Of a DNA stretch of 64,000 nt, positions 27,312-35,866 are shown one piece after another. Each line of letters begins with the position of its first letter. Position 1 is the stretch's first letter. Under the pieces are notes generated by a model that was given only the letters and a program-made list of their open reading frames with translations, made no database searches and had not been told where the DNA came from. The position numbers and the translations under genes were made by a program. Origin of the DNA: Arenibacter nanhaiticus (GTDB taxonomy: Bacteria; Bacteroidota; Bacteroidia; Flavobacteriales; Flavobacteriaceae); NCBI RefSeq assembly GCF_900141935.1, contig NZ_FQYX01000014.1:34111-98110 (forward strand), written 5' to 3'.

Positions 27312-27383
27312 ATGACAAAACAATATTTCTGGATCGGCTTTTATTTTAACTTCTTTTTTCAAAGAGGCATGGGACTGTTCTAG
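27312..27383 (+). CDS. pheL: Aromatic amino-acid leader peptide (Phe attenuator)
   Basis: A 23-codon ORF starting ATG and ending TAG. It encodes seven Phe, two Tyr and one Trp; residues 5-16 read YFWIGFYFNFFF, including three consecutive Phe codons (27351-27359). It lies 98 bases before pheA with an antiterminator/terminator pair between. This is the layout of a ribosome-mediated transcription attenuator. It is too short for routine gene calling. No protein function is expected; its translation senses charged tRNA-Phe (and perhaps tRNA-Tyr or tRNA-Trp). Confidence 0.85.
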   Translation: MTKQYFWIGFYFNFFFQRGMGLF

Positions 27384-27420
27384 CATATTTTAAAGTATAT
27401 ATATAGATAAAAGTCCCGTG
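27368..27420 (+). promoter_or_regulatory. Predicted antiterminator of the phe attenuator
   Basis: CATGGGACT (27368-27376, inside the leader peptide's last codons) pairs over nine consecutive positions, with one G-U, to AGTCCCGTG (27412-27420). This covers most of the left arm of the terminator. A ribosome stalled at the Phe codons would leave the first arm free; a ribosome at the stop codon would cover it. Confidence 0.75.
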
Positions 27421-27441
27421 AAAACTGGGACTTTTTTTTTT
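27409..27441 (+). terminator. Attenuator terminator before pheA
   Basis: AAAAGTCCC (27409-27417) pairs with GGGACTTTT (27427-27435) and is followed by an uninterrupted run of ten T. It ends 40 bases before pheA, with no other gene in between. It is therefore a regulated terminator for the operon downstream. Confidence 0.88.
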
Positions 27442-27481
27442 GGAATAAATTGATTGAAGTTTCCCTTTAGGAAAAAAAGAA

Positions 27482-28312
27482 ATGGCATTGAAAATAGCGA
27501 TACAAGGAATAAAAGGTTCAAACCACCATCAAGTTGCAAGGGACTATTTTGGGGATGAGGTAGATTTGGTAGAATGTTCATCATTTGACCTTTTGGTAGA
27601 ACATTTGTTGAATAAAACAGCAGATAAAGGAATTATGGCCATAGAGAATTCTATCGCCGGATCTATCATTCCTAATTATGCTCTGGTGTTCAGTAACAAT
27701 CTTCATATAATAGGGGAACACTATTTAAATATCCATCACAATTTGATGGTATTGAAGGGGCAGACCTTAGATGATATTAAAGAAGTGCATTCGCATCCTA
27801 TGGCATTGTTGCAATGCAAGGACTTTTTTAGGAATTATAAACATATTAAATTGGTAGAGGATGTAGATACTGCAGAGACTGCCAAAAGAATTCAAGAAGG
27901 TCGGTTAATGGGAGTAGCGGCCATAGCGCCAAAAGTTGCTGCCGAATTGTACGGACTAGAAATTATAGAGGCCAACATTCAGACCATAAAGGACAACTCT
28001 ACCAGATTTATAGTGGTAAAGACCCAAAATAAAGTTTTGCCCGAATCTGCAATCAATAAGGCGTCTGTACGTTTTATTACAGATCATAAACGAGGGAGTT
28101 TGGCAGCAATATTAAACGTGATGAGTGATTGTAATTTAAACCTTACAAAAATACAATCCCTACCAGTGATAGAAATGCCATGGAAATATTCCTTTTTTGT
28201 AGATGTTACTTTTGAGAAGTACCAGCATTTTGAAAAGGCAAAAGCTCTTTTAGAGATTATGTCAGAAGAATTTAAAGTTTTAGGAGAATATAAAAACGCA
28301 AGAATAATATGA
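27482..28312 (+). CDS. pheA: Prephenate dehydratase
   Basis: Converts prephenate to phenylpyruvate for phenylalanine. 276 residues, without a fused chorismate mutase. The catalytic part shows IAIQGIKGSNHHQVARDYF, GIMAIENSIAGSI and DNSTRFIVV (the TRF motif). A C-terminal ACT domain begins at ASVRFITDHKRGSLAAIL; the Phe-binding ESRP motif of many homologues reads QSLP here. The stop overlaps the aminotransferase start (ATGA). Expression should depend on the attenuator upstream. Confidence 0.95.
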   Translation: MALKIAIQGIKGSNHHQVARDYFGDEVDLVECSSFDLLVEHLLNKTADKGIMAIENSIAGSIIPNYALVFSNNLHIIGEHYLNIHHNLMVLKGQTLDDIKEVHSHPMALLQCKDFFRNYKHIKLVEDVDTAETAKRIQEGRLMGVAAIAPKVAAELYGLEIIEANIQTIKDNSTRFIVVKTQNKVLPESAINKASVRFITDHKRGSLAAILNVMSDCNLNLTKIQSLPVIEMPWKYSFFVDVTFEKYQHFEKAKALLEIMSEEFKVLGEYKNARII

Positions 28313-29451
28313 TTGCCGCAGACAGACTAAATACCGTTGAAGAGTACTATTTCTCTAAAAAACTAAGAGAGGTAAGAGGATTAATGGCAAAAGGTAGGCC
28401 AATAATTAATATGGGTATCGGAAGTCCAGATCTGGACCCGTCCATAGAAGTACTTAATGTTGTAAAGGAAGCCCTTAATCATGACGGGGCCCACCAATAT
28501 CAAAGTTATCAGGGCTTGCCTGAATTAAGAGCCTCTTTTGCCAGTTTTTATAAGGATAAATTTGACGTGGTGATTGATCCTGCAACTGAAGTTTTGCCGT
28601 TAATGGGGTCTAAGGAAGGTATTATGCATATAAGCTTGGCATTTTTAAATCCAGGTGATGAGGTGCTGATTCCGAACCCTGGATACCCAACCTATACTTC
28701 GGTGACCAATTTAGTAGGCGCAGTTGCGAAATACTATGATTTGGTAGGAGAGCAGCAATGGTTTCCGGATTTAGAAAAATTGCAGCAGCAAGATCTTTCT
28801 AAGGTAAAAATTATGTGGACCTGTTATCCGCATATGCCAACGGGAGCTACAGCTAGCTTGGAGCAATTACAAAAGCTGGTTGCTTTTGCTAAAAAGAACG
28901 ATATTTTATTAGTGAACGACAATCCTTATAGTTTTGTGTTAAATGACAGCCCCATAAGTATATTAAATATAGAGGGTGCCAAGGAGGTGGCAATGGAGCT
29001 GAACTCACTAAGCAAGACCTTTAATATGGCCGGATGGCGAGTTGGAATGATATTAGGGAATGCAGACCATATTAATGCCGTTTTAAAGGTAAAGAGCAAT
29101 ATGGATTCGGGAATGTTTTACGGCATCCAAAAAGGCGCAATTGCAGCTTTAAATAGTGAAGATTCTTGGTTTAAGGAATTGAATAAAATTTATGACCAAA
29201 GAAGGGAATTGATCTATGTACTTGCCGATAAGTTGAATTGTGTCTACGATAAAAATTCAGTAGGAATGTTTGTTTGGGCCAAATTGCCCCAAGGAATCCA
29301 ATCGGCAGAGAAGTTTATCGACGAAGTCTTGTACGATAAAAATATCTTTATTACTCCTGGGACCATTTTTGGATCTAATGGGGAAGGGTATATCAGGTTC
29401 TCTTTATGTGTGACAGCCGATAAAATTAATGAGGCGATAAGTAGATTTTAA
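28309..29451 (+). CDS. Aromatic aminotransferase (PLP, class I/II)
   Basis: 380 residues, fold-type I aminotransferase. The PLP lysine lies in NSLSKTFNMAGWRVG; GSKEGIMH, NPGYPTY and the arginine of YIRFSLC are also conserved. Operon position between prephenate dehydratase and prephenate dehydrogenase supports the final transamination of phenylpyruvate and hydroxyphenylpyruvate. Similar sequences also include LL-diaminopimelate and aspartate aminotransferases, so substrate comes from context. Confidence 0.85.
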   Translation: MIAADRLNTVEEYYFSKKLREVRGLMAKGRPIINMGIGSPDLDPSIEVLNVVKEALNHDGAHQYQSYQGLPELRASFASFYKDKFDVVIDPATEVLPLMGSKEGIMHISLAFLNPGDEVLIPNPGYPTYTSVTNLVGAVAKYYDLVGEQQWFPDLEKLQQQDLSKVKIMWTCYPHMPTGATASLEQLQKLVAFAKKNDILLVNDNPYSFVLNDSPISILNIEGAKEVAMELNSLSKTFNMAGWRVGMILGNADHINAVLKVKSNMDSGMFYGIQKGAIAALNSEDSWFKELNKIYDQRRELIYVLADKLNCVYDKNSVGMFVWAKLPQGIQSAEKFIDEVLYDKNIFITPGTIFGSNGEGYIRFSLCVTADKINEAISRF

Positions 29452-29482
29452 ACAGCCTTGGAGGACGATAAACGAAGGCTGT
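29452..29482 (+). repeat. Hairpin between aminotransferase and tyrA
   Basis: ACAGCCTT/AAGGCTGT, 8 bp perfect with a 15-base loop, starts at the aminotransferase stop. It lacks a T run. It may reduce or process the downstream mRNA. Confidence 0.45.
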
Positions 29483-29571
29483 CTTTGTAAAACTGAAATA
29501 TAGAATATAGGGGCCGAAGAAAAGCGACCATAAAGTGATTGTTATTCTTTACCCTTAAAGCTAAAAGAAAT

Positions 29572-30438
29572 ATGAATTTATTTGTAATCGGAATTGGGCT
29601 CATTGGGGGGTCTATGGCAAAAGATGTGAAACGTCTGCGTCCCAACACCAAAATTTTTGGAATAGATGCCAATGAGGCTCATTTGGAAGAGGCGCTGTCC
29701 TTATCCTTGATCGATGAGAAATCAGATTATAGCGAGCTTCATAAGGCCGATATGGTAATGGTCAGTATTCCGGTAGATGTAATGGTACAGGAATTACCTA
29801 AAATACTAGATGCGGTAAACGAAGATGCCGTGGTAATCGATGCAGGATCTACCAAGGCCTTAATATGTAGTGTTTTGGAAGGTCATCCCAAAAGAAGAAA
29901 CTTTTTGGCCTGCCACCCTATTTCGGGAACAGAATTTTCTGGTCCATCGGCAGCAATTGAAGGATTGTATTATGGAAAGACAAATATTATTTGTGAGGTA
30001 GAAAAAACGGCCTTTAAGCTACAAGAAAGAGCATTAGAGCTTTTTCGGGAATTGGGAATGCGCATCCGTTATATGAATCCTAAGGCACATGACAAGCATA
30101 TTGCTTATGTTTCCCATTTATCACACATTAGTTCATTTATGTTAGGAAAGACGGTTATTGAAAAAGAGAAGAACGAACGTGATATTTTTGACATGGCGGG
30201 AAGTGGATTTGAAAGCACCGTGCGCTTGGCAAAAAGTTCCCCTGCAATGTGGACGCCTATTTTTCGACAAAATAAGGAGAACGTGGTAGAAACCTTAGGG
30301 GAGTATATTCAAAACCTCCAAGCTTTCGAAAAAATGCTGATCGCAGACGATTATGAGGGCATTTATAAAGAAATGACAAGCACTAATAAGATTAAAGAAA
30401 TATTAAACGGAATACCACTTAACAAAAAAAGAGTATAG
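29572..30438 (+). CDS. tyrA: Prephenate dehydrogenase
   Basis: Oxidatively decarboxylates prephenate to 4-hydroxyphenylpyruvate for tyrosine. 288 residues from ATG 29572, whose product starts MNLFVIGIGLIGGS, the NAD(P)-binding motif. ACHPISGTEFSGP holds the catalytic histidine; a later histidine-rich helix (HDKHIAYVSHLSHISS) is also typical. An upstream TTG (29539) is not needed. No chorismate mutase or ACT domain is fused. Two bases separate it from the next gene. Confidence 0.93.
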   Translation: MNLFVIGIGLIGGSMAKDVKRLRPNTKIFGIDANEAHLEEALSLSLIDEKSDYSELHKADMVMVSIPVDVMVQELPKILDAVNEDAVVIDAGSTKALICSVLEGHPKRRNFLACHPISGTEFSGPSAAIEGLYYGKTNIICEVEKTAFKLQERALELFRELGMRIRYMNPKAHDKHIAYVSHLSHISSFMLGKTVIEKEKNERDIFDMAGSGFESTVRLAKSSPAMWTPIFRQNKENVVETLGEYIQNLQAFEKMLIADDYEGIYKEMTSTNKIKEILNGIPLNKKRV

Positions 30439-30440
30439 AA

Positions 30441-31523
30441 ATGGAAAATTCAAAACAAATGAGAACATGGTTGGACGATATGAAATTGGACCATCCATTA
30501 GTAATTGCCGGACCATGTAGTGCGGAAACAGAGGAGCAAGTACTAAGGATTGCCCACGAGTTAAAAGATACGGACGTCAATTATTTCCGTGCTGGTATTT
30601 GGAAACCAAGAACGCGTCCAGGAATGTTTGAAGGAGTAGGTTCTTTAGGTTTAAAGTGGTTACAAAAAGTAAAGAAAGAGACGGGTATGAAAACGGCTAC
30701 GGAAGTTGCCAACAAAGCCCATGTAGAATTGGCTTTGGAGCACGATGTAGATTTACTTTGGATTGGTGCACGCTCTACCGTTAGTCCGTTTATAATTCAA
30801 GAAATTGCAGATTCCTTAAAAGGGACCGACAAAATTGTTTTGGTAAAAAACCCGGTAAACCCAGATTTAGCCTTGTGGTTAGGAGCTGTGGAGCGTTTGC
30901 ATACGGCCGATATCAAAAACTTAGGGGTTATTCATAGAGGATTCTCTACTTATGAGAAAACAAAATACAGAAATATTCCAGAGTGGCAAATGGCCATTGA
31001 GTTACAGACAAAATTCCCTGATTTGCCAATCATCAACGACCCATCGCATATTACCGGTAACAGGGATATGATCTTTGATGTATCGCAAACTGCGCTGGAT
31101 CTAAATTTCGACGGATTAATGATCGAGACGCATTTTGATCCTGATAATGCATGGAGTGACGCTGCACAACAAGTAACGCCGGCCAAATTGATACAAATCA
31201 TGAAAGATTTGAAAATCAGAAAAGAGACCAATGAAGAAATGGAGTACAATAGCAAATTAACCAATCTAAGAGCACAGATTGATGTTATTGATAATCAACT
31301 GATCGATACCCTTGGGAAAAGAATGAAGATAGCCGATGGTATTGGAGCTCTTAAAAAACAAAAGAACGTAGCCGTATTACAAAGCAATAGATGGAACGCT
31401 ATCCTAGGTAATATGATCTTAGAAGGAGAGTCTAAAGGATTGAGCGAAGAATTCATTCTTAAAATGTTCAAAGCAATTCACCAGGAATCGATCAATCACC
31501 AAGAGAAAATTATAAACTCTTAA
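30441..31523 (+). CDS. DAHP synthase fused to chorismate mutase (AroQ)
   Basis: 360 residues with two domains. Residues 1 to about 265 are a DAHP synthase of the AroA(beta)/KdsA-like type (VIAGPCSAE, FRAGIWKPRTRPG, GARST, LVKNP, GVIHRGF, NDPSH, DGLMIETHFDP). Residues about 270-360 are an AroQ chorismate mutase helix bundle (NLRAQIDVIDNQLIDTLGKRMKIADGIGALKK). It therefore supplies both the first shikimate-pathway step and the chorismate-to-prephenate step for the whole operon; the mutase domain may mediate prephenate or chorismate feedback. Confidence 0.94.
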   Translation: MENSKQMRTWLDDMKLDHPLVIAGPCSAETEEQVLRIAHELKDTDVNYFRAGIWKPRTRPGMFEGVGSLGLKWLQKVKKETGMKTATEVANKAHVELALEHDVDLLWIGARSTVSPFIIQEIADSLKGTDKIVLVKNPVNPDLALWLGAVERLHTADIKNLGVIHRGFSTYEKTKYRNIPEWQMAIELQTKFPDLPIINDPSHITGNRDMIFDVSQTALDLNFDGLMIETHFDPDNAWSDAAQQVTPAKLIQIMKDLKIRKETNEEMEYNSKLTNLRAQIDVIDNQLIDTLGKRMKIADGIGALKKQKNVAVLQSNRWNAILGNMILEGESKGLSEEFILKMFKAIHQESINHQEKIINS

Positions 31524-31561
31524 GTTGTTGACCAAAGTCTCTCTTGGCTCTTAAATATTAA

Positions 31562-31586
31562 AACCCGCTTTTAGAGCGGGTTTTTT
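31562..31586 (+). terminator. Terminator of the aromatic operon
   Basis: AACCCGCT-TTTAG-AGCGGGTT followed by a T6 run, 38 bases after the stop codon. Confidence 0.9.
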
Positions 31587-31602
31587 AGTGTTAGAGAGTT
31601 TC

Positions 31603-31651
31603 AAAAAGTTAATTGTTTCCTTAATTAGATGTGGCGAATTAACTTTTTTTT
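31603..31651. terminator. Second terminator-like hairpin
   Basis: AAAAAGTTAATT (31603-31614) and AATTAACTTTTT (31637-31648) are perfect 12-bp inverted copies with a 22-base loop, ending in an eight-T run. It is AT-only apart from one G-C pair, so weaker than the one just upstream. It could work as a backup. Confidence 0.5.
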
Positions 31652-31746
31652 GATCTTTACCTTAAATAATAAAAAACACTAAGCTCCGCACTGCCATGCT
31701 CCATAAAATGCATGGCGAGGTGAGATGCATACTAAACAAAAACCAT

Positions 31747-32421
31747 ATGAAAAATATTGTAGCAATCGGGATACTTTTCTTGACATTTAATGCTTTTTCT
31801 CAACGTGTCGTAGATAAGGCTGTAGGTGATTTTAATGAAATAAAAGTCTATGATCTAATTGAAGTAAAGCTGATTAAATCTGATGAAAACAGGGTGGTGG
31901 TCAAAGGAGATAAGGCCGATGATTTACAGGTGATCAATAAGAATGGTGTTCTTAAATTAAGGATGCAATTAGATAAAAAATTTAGCGGAGAAGACACCTT
32001 TGTAGAAGTGCATTTCTCTGAACTCGATTTAATTGATGGGAATGAAGGTTCTAAAATTAACCTTGCGGCAAGCTTGGAACAATCTAAAATAGAATTAAAA
32101 ACCCAAGAGGGCGCCAAGATTACGGCAAAATTAGATGTCGAAAATGTTGTGGTACGCGCGGTTACCGGTGGAGTCGTAGAAGTATCGGGGAAAACCAGAT
32201 TCGAAGACGTAGTACTTAATACTGGGGGTGTCTTTCTAGGGAAGGATTTAAAGAGTGAGATGGCGAACATAAAAATTACAGCAGCCGGTGAAGCCAATAT
32301 CAATGCTACCGAAAAAGTAGATATAAATATTAGAATTGGTGGAGATGTAAATGTACATGGGAATCCTAAAGAAATTAATCAAAATACCTTTGCAGGAGGT
32401 AGGGTGAAAATTATCAAGTAA
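31747..32421 (+). CDS. Head-GIN domain protein (DUF2807), exported
   Basis: 224 residues from ATG 31747, chosen because it opens directly into a signal peptide (KNIVAIGILFLTFNAFSQ). Upstream in-frame starts would place about 17 charged residues before it. The mature region has the GIN pattern VVDKAVGDFNEIKVYDLIEVKLIKSDENRV and many short beta strands ending GGDVNVHGNPKEI. No lipobox is seen, unlike the paralogue at 18144-18941. Function of the family is unknown; envelope location is inferred. Confidence 0.82.
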   Translation: MKNIVAIGILFLTFNAFSQRVVDKAVGDFNEIKVYDLIEVKLIKSDENRVVVKGDKADDLQVINKNGVLKLRMQLDKKFSGEDTFVEVHFSELDLIDGNEGSKINLAASLEQSKIELKTQEGAKITAKLDVENVVVRAVTGGVVEVSGKTRFEDVVLNTGGVFLGKDLKSEMANIKITAAGEANINATEKVDINIRIGGDVNVHGNPKEINQNTFAGGRVKIIK

Positions 32422-32441
32422 GCCCTGTTGTTGCAATTTCG

Positions 32442-32469
32442 AAAGCCCGATGGATTCCATCGGGCTTTT
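32442..32469 (+). terminator. Terminator after the second head-GIN gene
   Basis: A 12-bp perfect stem (AAAGCCCGATGG/CCATCGGGCTTT) with an ATT loop and T run. Confidence 0.9.
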
Positions 32470-32729
32470 GGTTTATTATGCCTATTCATATTTCTTTTCT
32501 ACTACAAATTTTCAGAGCATAAGCAATGTATTTGCGATATGTTAATAGTCCGGTCTTTGGAGAAATATTATTGGTTTCATTAGGGGGTGGATTTTTACCT
32601 GAAAAAAGACCTTGGTTTTCAAGTGGTTTATAGGAGTGATTGCTTCAAATAGATTTAGGAAGCTGCCTTTTTAAAAGGTAGTATAAAACTAAAGTTGTTT
32701 CTTTGTATAAAATCTGTTAGTAATTTTTA
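32470..32729. other. Intergenic region before rsgA
   Basis: No ORF, repeat or exact TAnnTTTG box recognised; a CTTTG sequence about 30 bases before the rsgA start is too weak to call. Confidence 0.4.
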
Positions 32730-33680
32730 ATGAAAGGAACCGTATATAAATCTACCGGGAGTTGGTATAGCGTAAAAGCCGAAGACGGAACATTTTACGA
32801 ATGCCGAATAAAGGGTAAATTCCGTCTTAAAGGTATTAAAAGTACAAATCCGGTTTCCGTAGGAGATCTGGTGACCTTTGATGTAGAAGATCAGGGGGAT
32901 GAGGTAAGGGGTGTTATCACGGATATTGAGGAACGGAAAAACTATATCATTAGGAAGTCCGTAAATCTTTCTAAACAGACCCATATAATAGCGGCTAATT
33001 TAGATGAGGTATTTTTGCTGATTACGCTTAACAATCCGCCTACCTCTACTAGCTTTATAGACCGGTTTTTAGTGACTTCTGAAGCCTATGGGATTCCGGC
33101 TATTCTGTTGTTCAATAAAATAGATAGCTATAATGAAGAAGAATTGGACGAAGTAAAGTATTTGGCAGCGATGTATCGTGAAATAGGGTATAAATGCCTA
33201 GGTATTTCGGCTGTAAGTGGTAAGAATGTCGATAAGGTAAAGGAATTGATGAAGGGGAAAACAAGTATGTTCTCTGGGCATTCTGGGGTTGGAAAATCTA
33301 CGTTGGTAAACGCAATAGAACCTAATTTAGATCTTAAGACCAAGCAAATTTCTGAGCAACATTTACAAGGAAAGCACACTACCACCTTTGCAGAAATGTT
33401 CGACTTAGAGTTTGGGGCCCAAATTATTGATACGCCAGGTATAAAAGGGTTCGGGATTGTAGATATGGAAAAGGAAGAGATTGGTGGGTATTTCCCAGAA
33501 TTTTTTAAATTAAAAAACGAATGTAAGTTTAACAACTGCTTGCATATCGATGAGCCGCATTGTGCCGTAAAGAAAGCCTTAGACCGGAATGAAGTAGCTT
33601 GGAGCAGATATAGAAGCTATGTACAGATGGTTAATGGTGAGCAAGAAAATTATAGAGTAGATATTTACGGAGAAAAATAA
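32730..33680 (+). CDS. rsgA: Small ribosomal subunit biogenesis GTPase
   Basis: Circularly permuted GTPase that assists late 30S maturation. 316 residues. N-terminal OB fold (GTVYKSTGSWYSV), then G4 LLFNKID, G5 ISAVSG, G1 GHSGVGKST and G3 DTPG in the permuted order. The C-terminal zinc site CKFNNCLHIDEPHC is intact. Its TAA overlaps the dtd ATG, indicating a translationally coupled three-gene unit with dtd and the MazG-like gene. Confidence 0.95.
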   Translation: MKGTVYKSTGSWYSVKAEDGTFYECRIKGKFRLKGIKSTNPVSVGDLVTFDVEDQGDEVRGVITDIEERKNYIIRKSVNLSKQTHIIAANLDEVFLLITLNNPPTSTSFIDRFLVTSEAYGIPAILLFNKIDSYNEEELDEVKYLAAMYREIGYKCLGISAVSGKNVDKVKELMKGKTSMFSGHSGVGKSTLVNAIEPNLDLKTKQISEQHLQGKHTTTFAEMFDLEFGAQIIDTPGIKGFGIVDMEKEEIGGYFPEFFKLKNECKFNNCLHIDEPHCAVKKALDRNEVAWSRYRSYVQMVNGEQENYRVDIYGEK

Positions 33681-34132
33681 TGAGGGCAGTTATTCAAAGG
33701 GTAACCCAAGCTAGTGTTACCGTTAACGAAGAAGTTATTTCTGAAATCGGCTCCGGTCTTTTGGTGCTTTTAGGAATAGAAAGTGAAGACACAGAAGAAG
33801 ATATTATTTGGTTGTCTAAAAAAATTGCCAATCTAAGAGTTTTTAATGATGAGGAGGGGGTTATGAATCAATCCCTATTACAGGTCAATGGCGATGCTAT
33901 TGTCGTAAGTCAGTTTACCCTTCATGCGGCAACAAAAAAGGGCAATAGGCCTAGTTATATCAAGGCAGCAAAGCCAGATATAGCTATTCCGGTATATGAG
34001 AAGTTTGTAGAACGATTGGAGTTAGATCTAGACAAAAAAGTGGGTACAGGAGTTTTTGGGGCCGATATGAAGGTAGCCCTCCTAAACGACGGGCCGGTTA
34101 CCATACAGATAGATACTAAAAATAAGGAATAA
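33680..34132 (+). CDS. dtd: D-aminoacyl-tRNA deacylase
   Basis: Removes D-amino acids, notably D-Tyr, mischarged onto tRNA. 150 residues. The two cross-subunit active-site motifs are present: SQFTLHAATKKGNRPS (SQxT) and the later NDGPVTI (NxGP). One-base overlaps at both ends join it to rsgA and to the next gene. Confidence 0.96.
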   Translation: MRAVIQRVTQASVTVNEEVISEIGSGLLVLLGIESEDTEEDIIWLSKKIANLRVFNDEEGVMNQSLLQVNGDAIVVSQFTLHAATKKGNRPSYIKAAKPDIAIPVYEKFVERLELDLDKKVGTGVFGADMKVALLNDGPVTIQIDTKNKE

Positions 34133-34458
34133 TGAATATAGAAAATGCACAGCTCGCTGTAGATGAATGGATAAAGGAACATGGGGTTCGCTATTTTAAT
34201 GAACTAACCAATATGGCTCAGCTCACCGAAGAAGTAGGGGAAGTAGCCCGTATTATTGCCAGACGTTATGGTGAACAAAGTGAAAAAGAATCTGATAAAA
34301 ATAAGGACCTGGGAGAAGAACTTGCCGATGTGGTGTTTGTAGTATTGTGCTTGGCCAATCAAACAGGAGTTGACTTGCAGCAGGCCTTTGATAAAAAGTT
34401 GGATCTAAAGACACGTCGCGATCATGATAGGCATCACAACAATAAAAAGCTGAAATAG
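34132..34458 (+). CDS. MazG-like nucleotide pyrophosphohydrolase
   Basis: 108 residues. All-alpha NTP pyrophosphatase fold with the metal-binding acidic motifs EEVGEVAR and GEELADVVFVVLCLANQTG (ExxE and ExxD). It probably hydrolyses non-canonical or excess nucleoside triphosphates to monophosphates. Its ATG overlaps the dtd stop. Substrate cannot be read from the sequence. Confidence 0.9.
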   Translation: MNIENAQLAVDEWIKEHGVRYFNELTNMAQLTEEVGEVARIIARRYGEQSEKESDKNKDLGEELADVVFVVLCLANQTGVDLQQAFDKKLDLKTRRDHDRHHNNKKLK

Positions 34459-34461
34459 TAG

Positions 34462-34469
34462 TATATTTG
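34462..34469 (+). promoter_or_regulatory. -7 promoter box upstream of aroA
   Basis: TATATTTG matches TAnnTTTG exactly and sits immediately after the MazG-like gene's stop, 70 bases before the aroA start. It may give aroA its own promoter. Confidence 0.45.
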
Positions 34470-34539
34470 TTGTTATGCTCTTTGAGTACAGGACCTAAAT
34501 ATAAATTGCCAATACTAAGTTTTAAAACACATAAATACA

Positions 34540-35766
34540 TTGAAACTACATTTATCTGCCCCTTCGAACACTCTTTTTAAATCGAACATAAAAATAACAG
34601 GTTCCAAAAGTGAATCTAATAGATTGTTGCTTTTACAGGCATTGTTCCCTAGTGTAACCATAAAAAACCTTTCTAATTCCGATGATGCCGAAGTAATGCA
34701 AAAAGGCTTGCAAATAAGCAACGGGATAGTCGATATTCACCATGCAGGTACTGCTATGCGTTTTTTAACGGCTTATTTTGCTTCACAACCAGGGAAGGAA
34801 GTAACCCTTACAGGATCGCAACGAATGACGGAAAGGCCTATAAAAGTTTTGGTAGAGGCCCTAAAGGAGTTGGGTGCCGATATAACCTACCTTAAGAATG
34901 ATGGGTATCCGCCTATTAAAATAAAAGGCCAAAAATTAGTGGAACATAAGGTGAGTTTGCCTGCTGATATCAGTAGCCAATATATTTCTGCCTTGTTATT
35001 GATAGCGCCTCGACTAGAAAATGGATTGGAATTGGAGTTGGTAGGTAAGATTACCTCAGTACCCTATATTAAAATGACCCTTGGTTTATTGTCCCAAATA
35101 GGAGTAGAAAGCTCCTTTGAAGGGAATACTATCAGGGTTTTTCCAAAAGATGCCATAGCTCCTAAAACTTTGGTGGTAGAATCGGACTGGAGTTCGGCTT
35201 CTTACTTTTATAGTATCGCAGCACTATCAGAGGTAGGTAGTGAAATAGAACTATCGGCATACAAAAAGGATAGTTTACAAGGCGATAGTGTTTTGTCTGA
35301 AATTTATAAGTCTTTTGGAGTAGACAGCATATTTAAAGAGAACCAGGTTGTTTTAAAAAAGGTAGGCAGTGAAATCCCAGAACCTATAGAAATCGATTTA
35401 AGCAATGCTCCGGATATAGCGCAAACTATTGCTGTTACTTGTTTTGGTTTGGGAGTTGGTTGCCATCTAACAGGATTGCATACCCTTAAAATTAAGGAAA
35501 CGGACAGGTTGGAAGCCTTAAAAACAGAACTGACAAAACTTGGAGCTACGATAAGCGTTACAGATAAATGCTTAACCTTGTCTCCTTCGGAAACTATGAA
35601 TAGCGAAATCGCTATAGATACCTATAACGACCATAGAATGGCTATGGCCTTTGCTCCTCTTGCCTTAAAAACAAGCTTGTTTATCAATGACGCGGAAGTG
35701 GTATCCAAGTCTTATCCCGACTTTTGGAATGATATGAAAGCATTGAAAATTAAAGTAGGAAAGTAG
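34540..35766 (+). CDS. aroA: 3-phosphoshikimate 1-carboxyvinyltransferase (EPSP synthase)
   Basis: Sixth step of the shikimate pathway. 408 residues. Conserved features: GSKSESNR (PEP/S3P lysine and arginine), HAGTAMRFL, DISSQYISALLL, DWSSASYF, KIKETDRL and YNDHRMAMAF. The start must be TTG at 34540, since a stop lies in frame 22 bases upstream and the product opens with the expected short beta strand. The Asn of the common NAGTAMRP motif is His here, and Pro is Phe. Confidence 0.95.
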   Translation: MKLHLSAPSNTLFKSNIKITGSKSESNRLLLLQALFPSVTIKNLSNSDDAEVMQKGLQISNGIVDIHHAGTAMRFLTAYFASQPGKEVTLTGSQRMTERPIKVLVEALKELGADITYLKNDGYPPIKIKGQKLVEHKVSLPADISSQYISALLLIAPRLENGLELELVGKITSVPYIKMTLGLLSQIGVESSFEGNTIRVFPKDAIAPKTLVVESDWSSASYFYSIAALSEVGSEIELSAYKKDSLQGDSVLSEIYKSFGVDSIFKENQVVLKKVGSEIPEPIEIDLSNAPDIAQTIAVTCFGLGVGCHLTGLHTLKIKETDRLEALKTELTKLGATISVTDKCLTLSPSETMNSEIAIDTYNDHRMAMAFAPLALKTSLFINDAEVVSKSYPDFWNDMKALKIKVGK

Positions 35767-35793
35767 GCAGATTTTATTTAAATCGGTATTTAC

Positions 35794-35825
35794 TTGACAA
35801 CGCTACCATTAGCATCGTATATTTG
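35794..35825 (+). promoter_or_regulatory. Promoter for queA
   Basis: TTG at 35794-35796 and TATATTTG at 35818-35825 are separated by 21 bases, a very good match to the Bacteroidota -33/-7 pattern. The start codon is 42 bases downstream. Confidence 0.65.
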
Positions 35826-35866
35826 CATTCTCTAAAAACATTAATTAAAAATAAGGTATTTAATAA

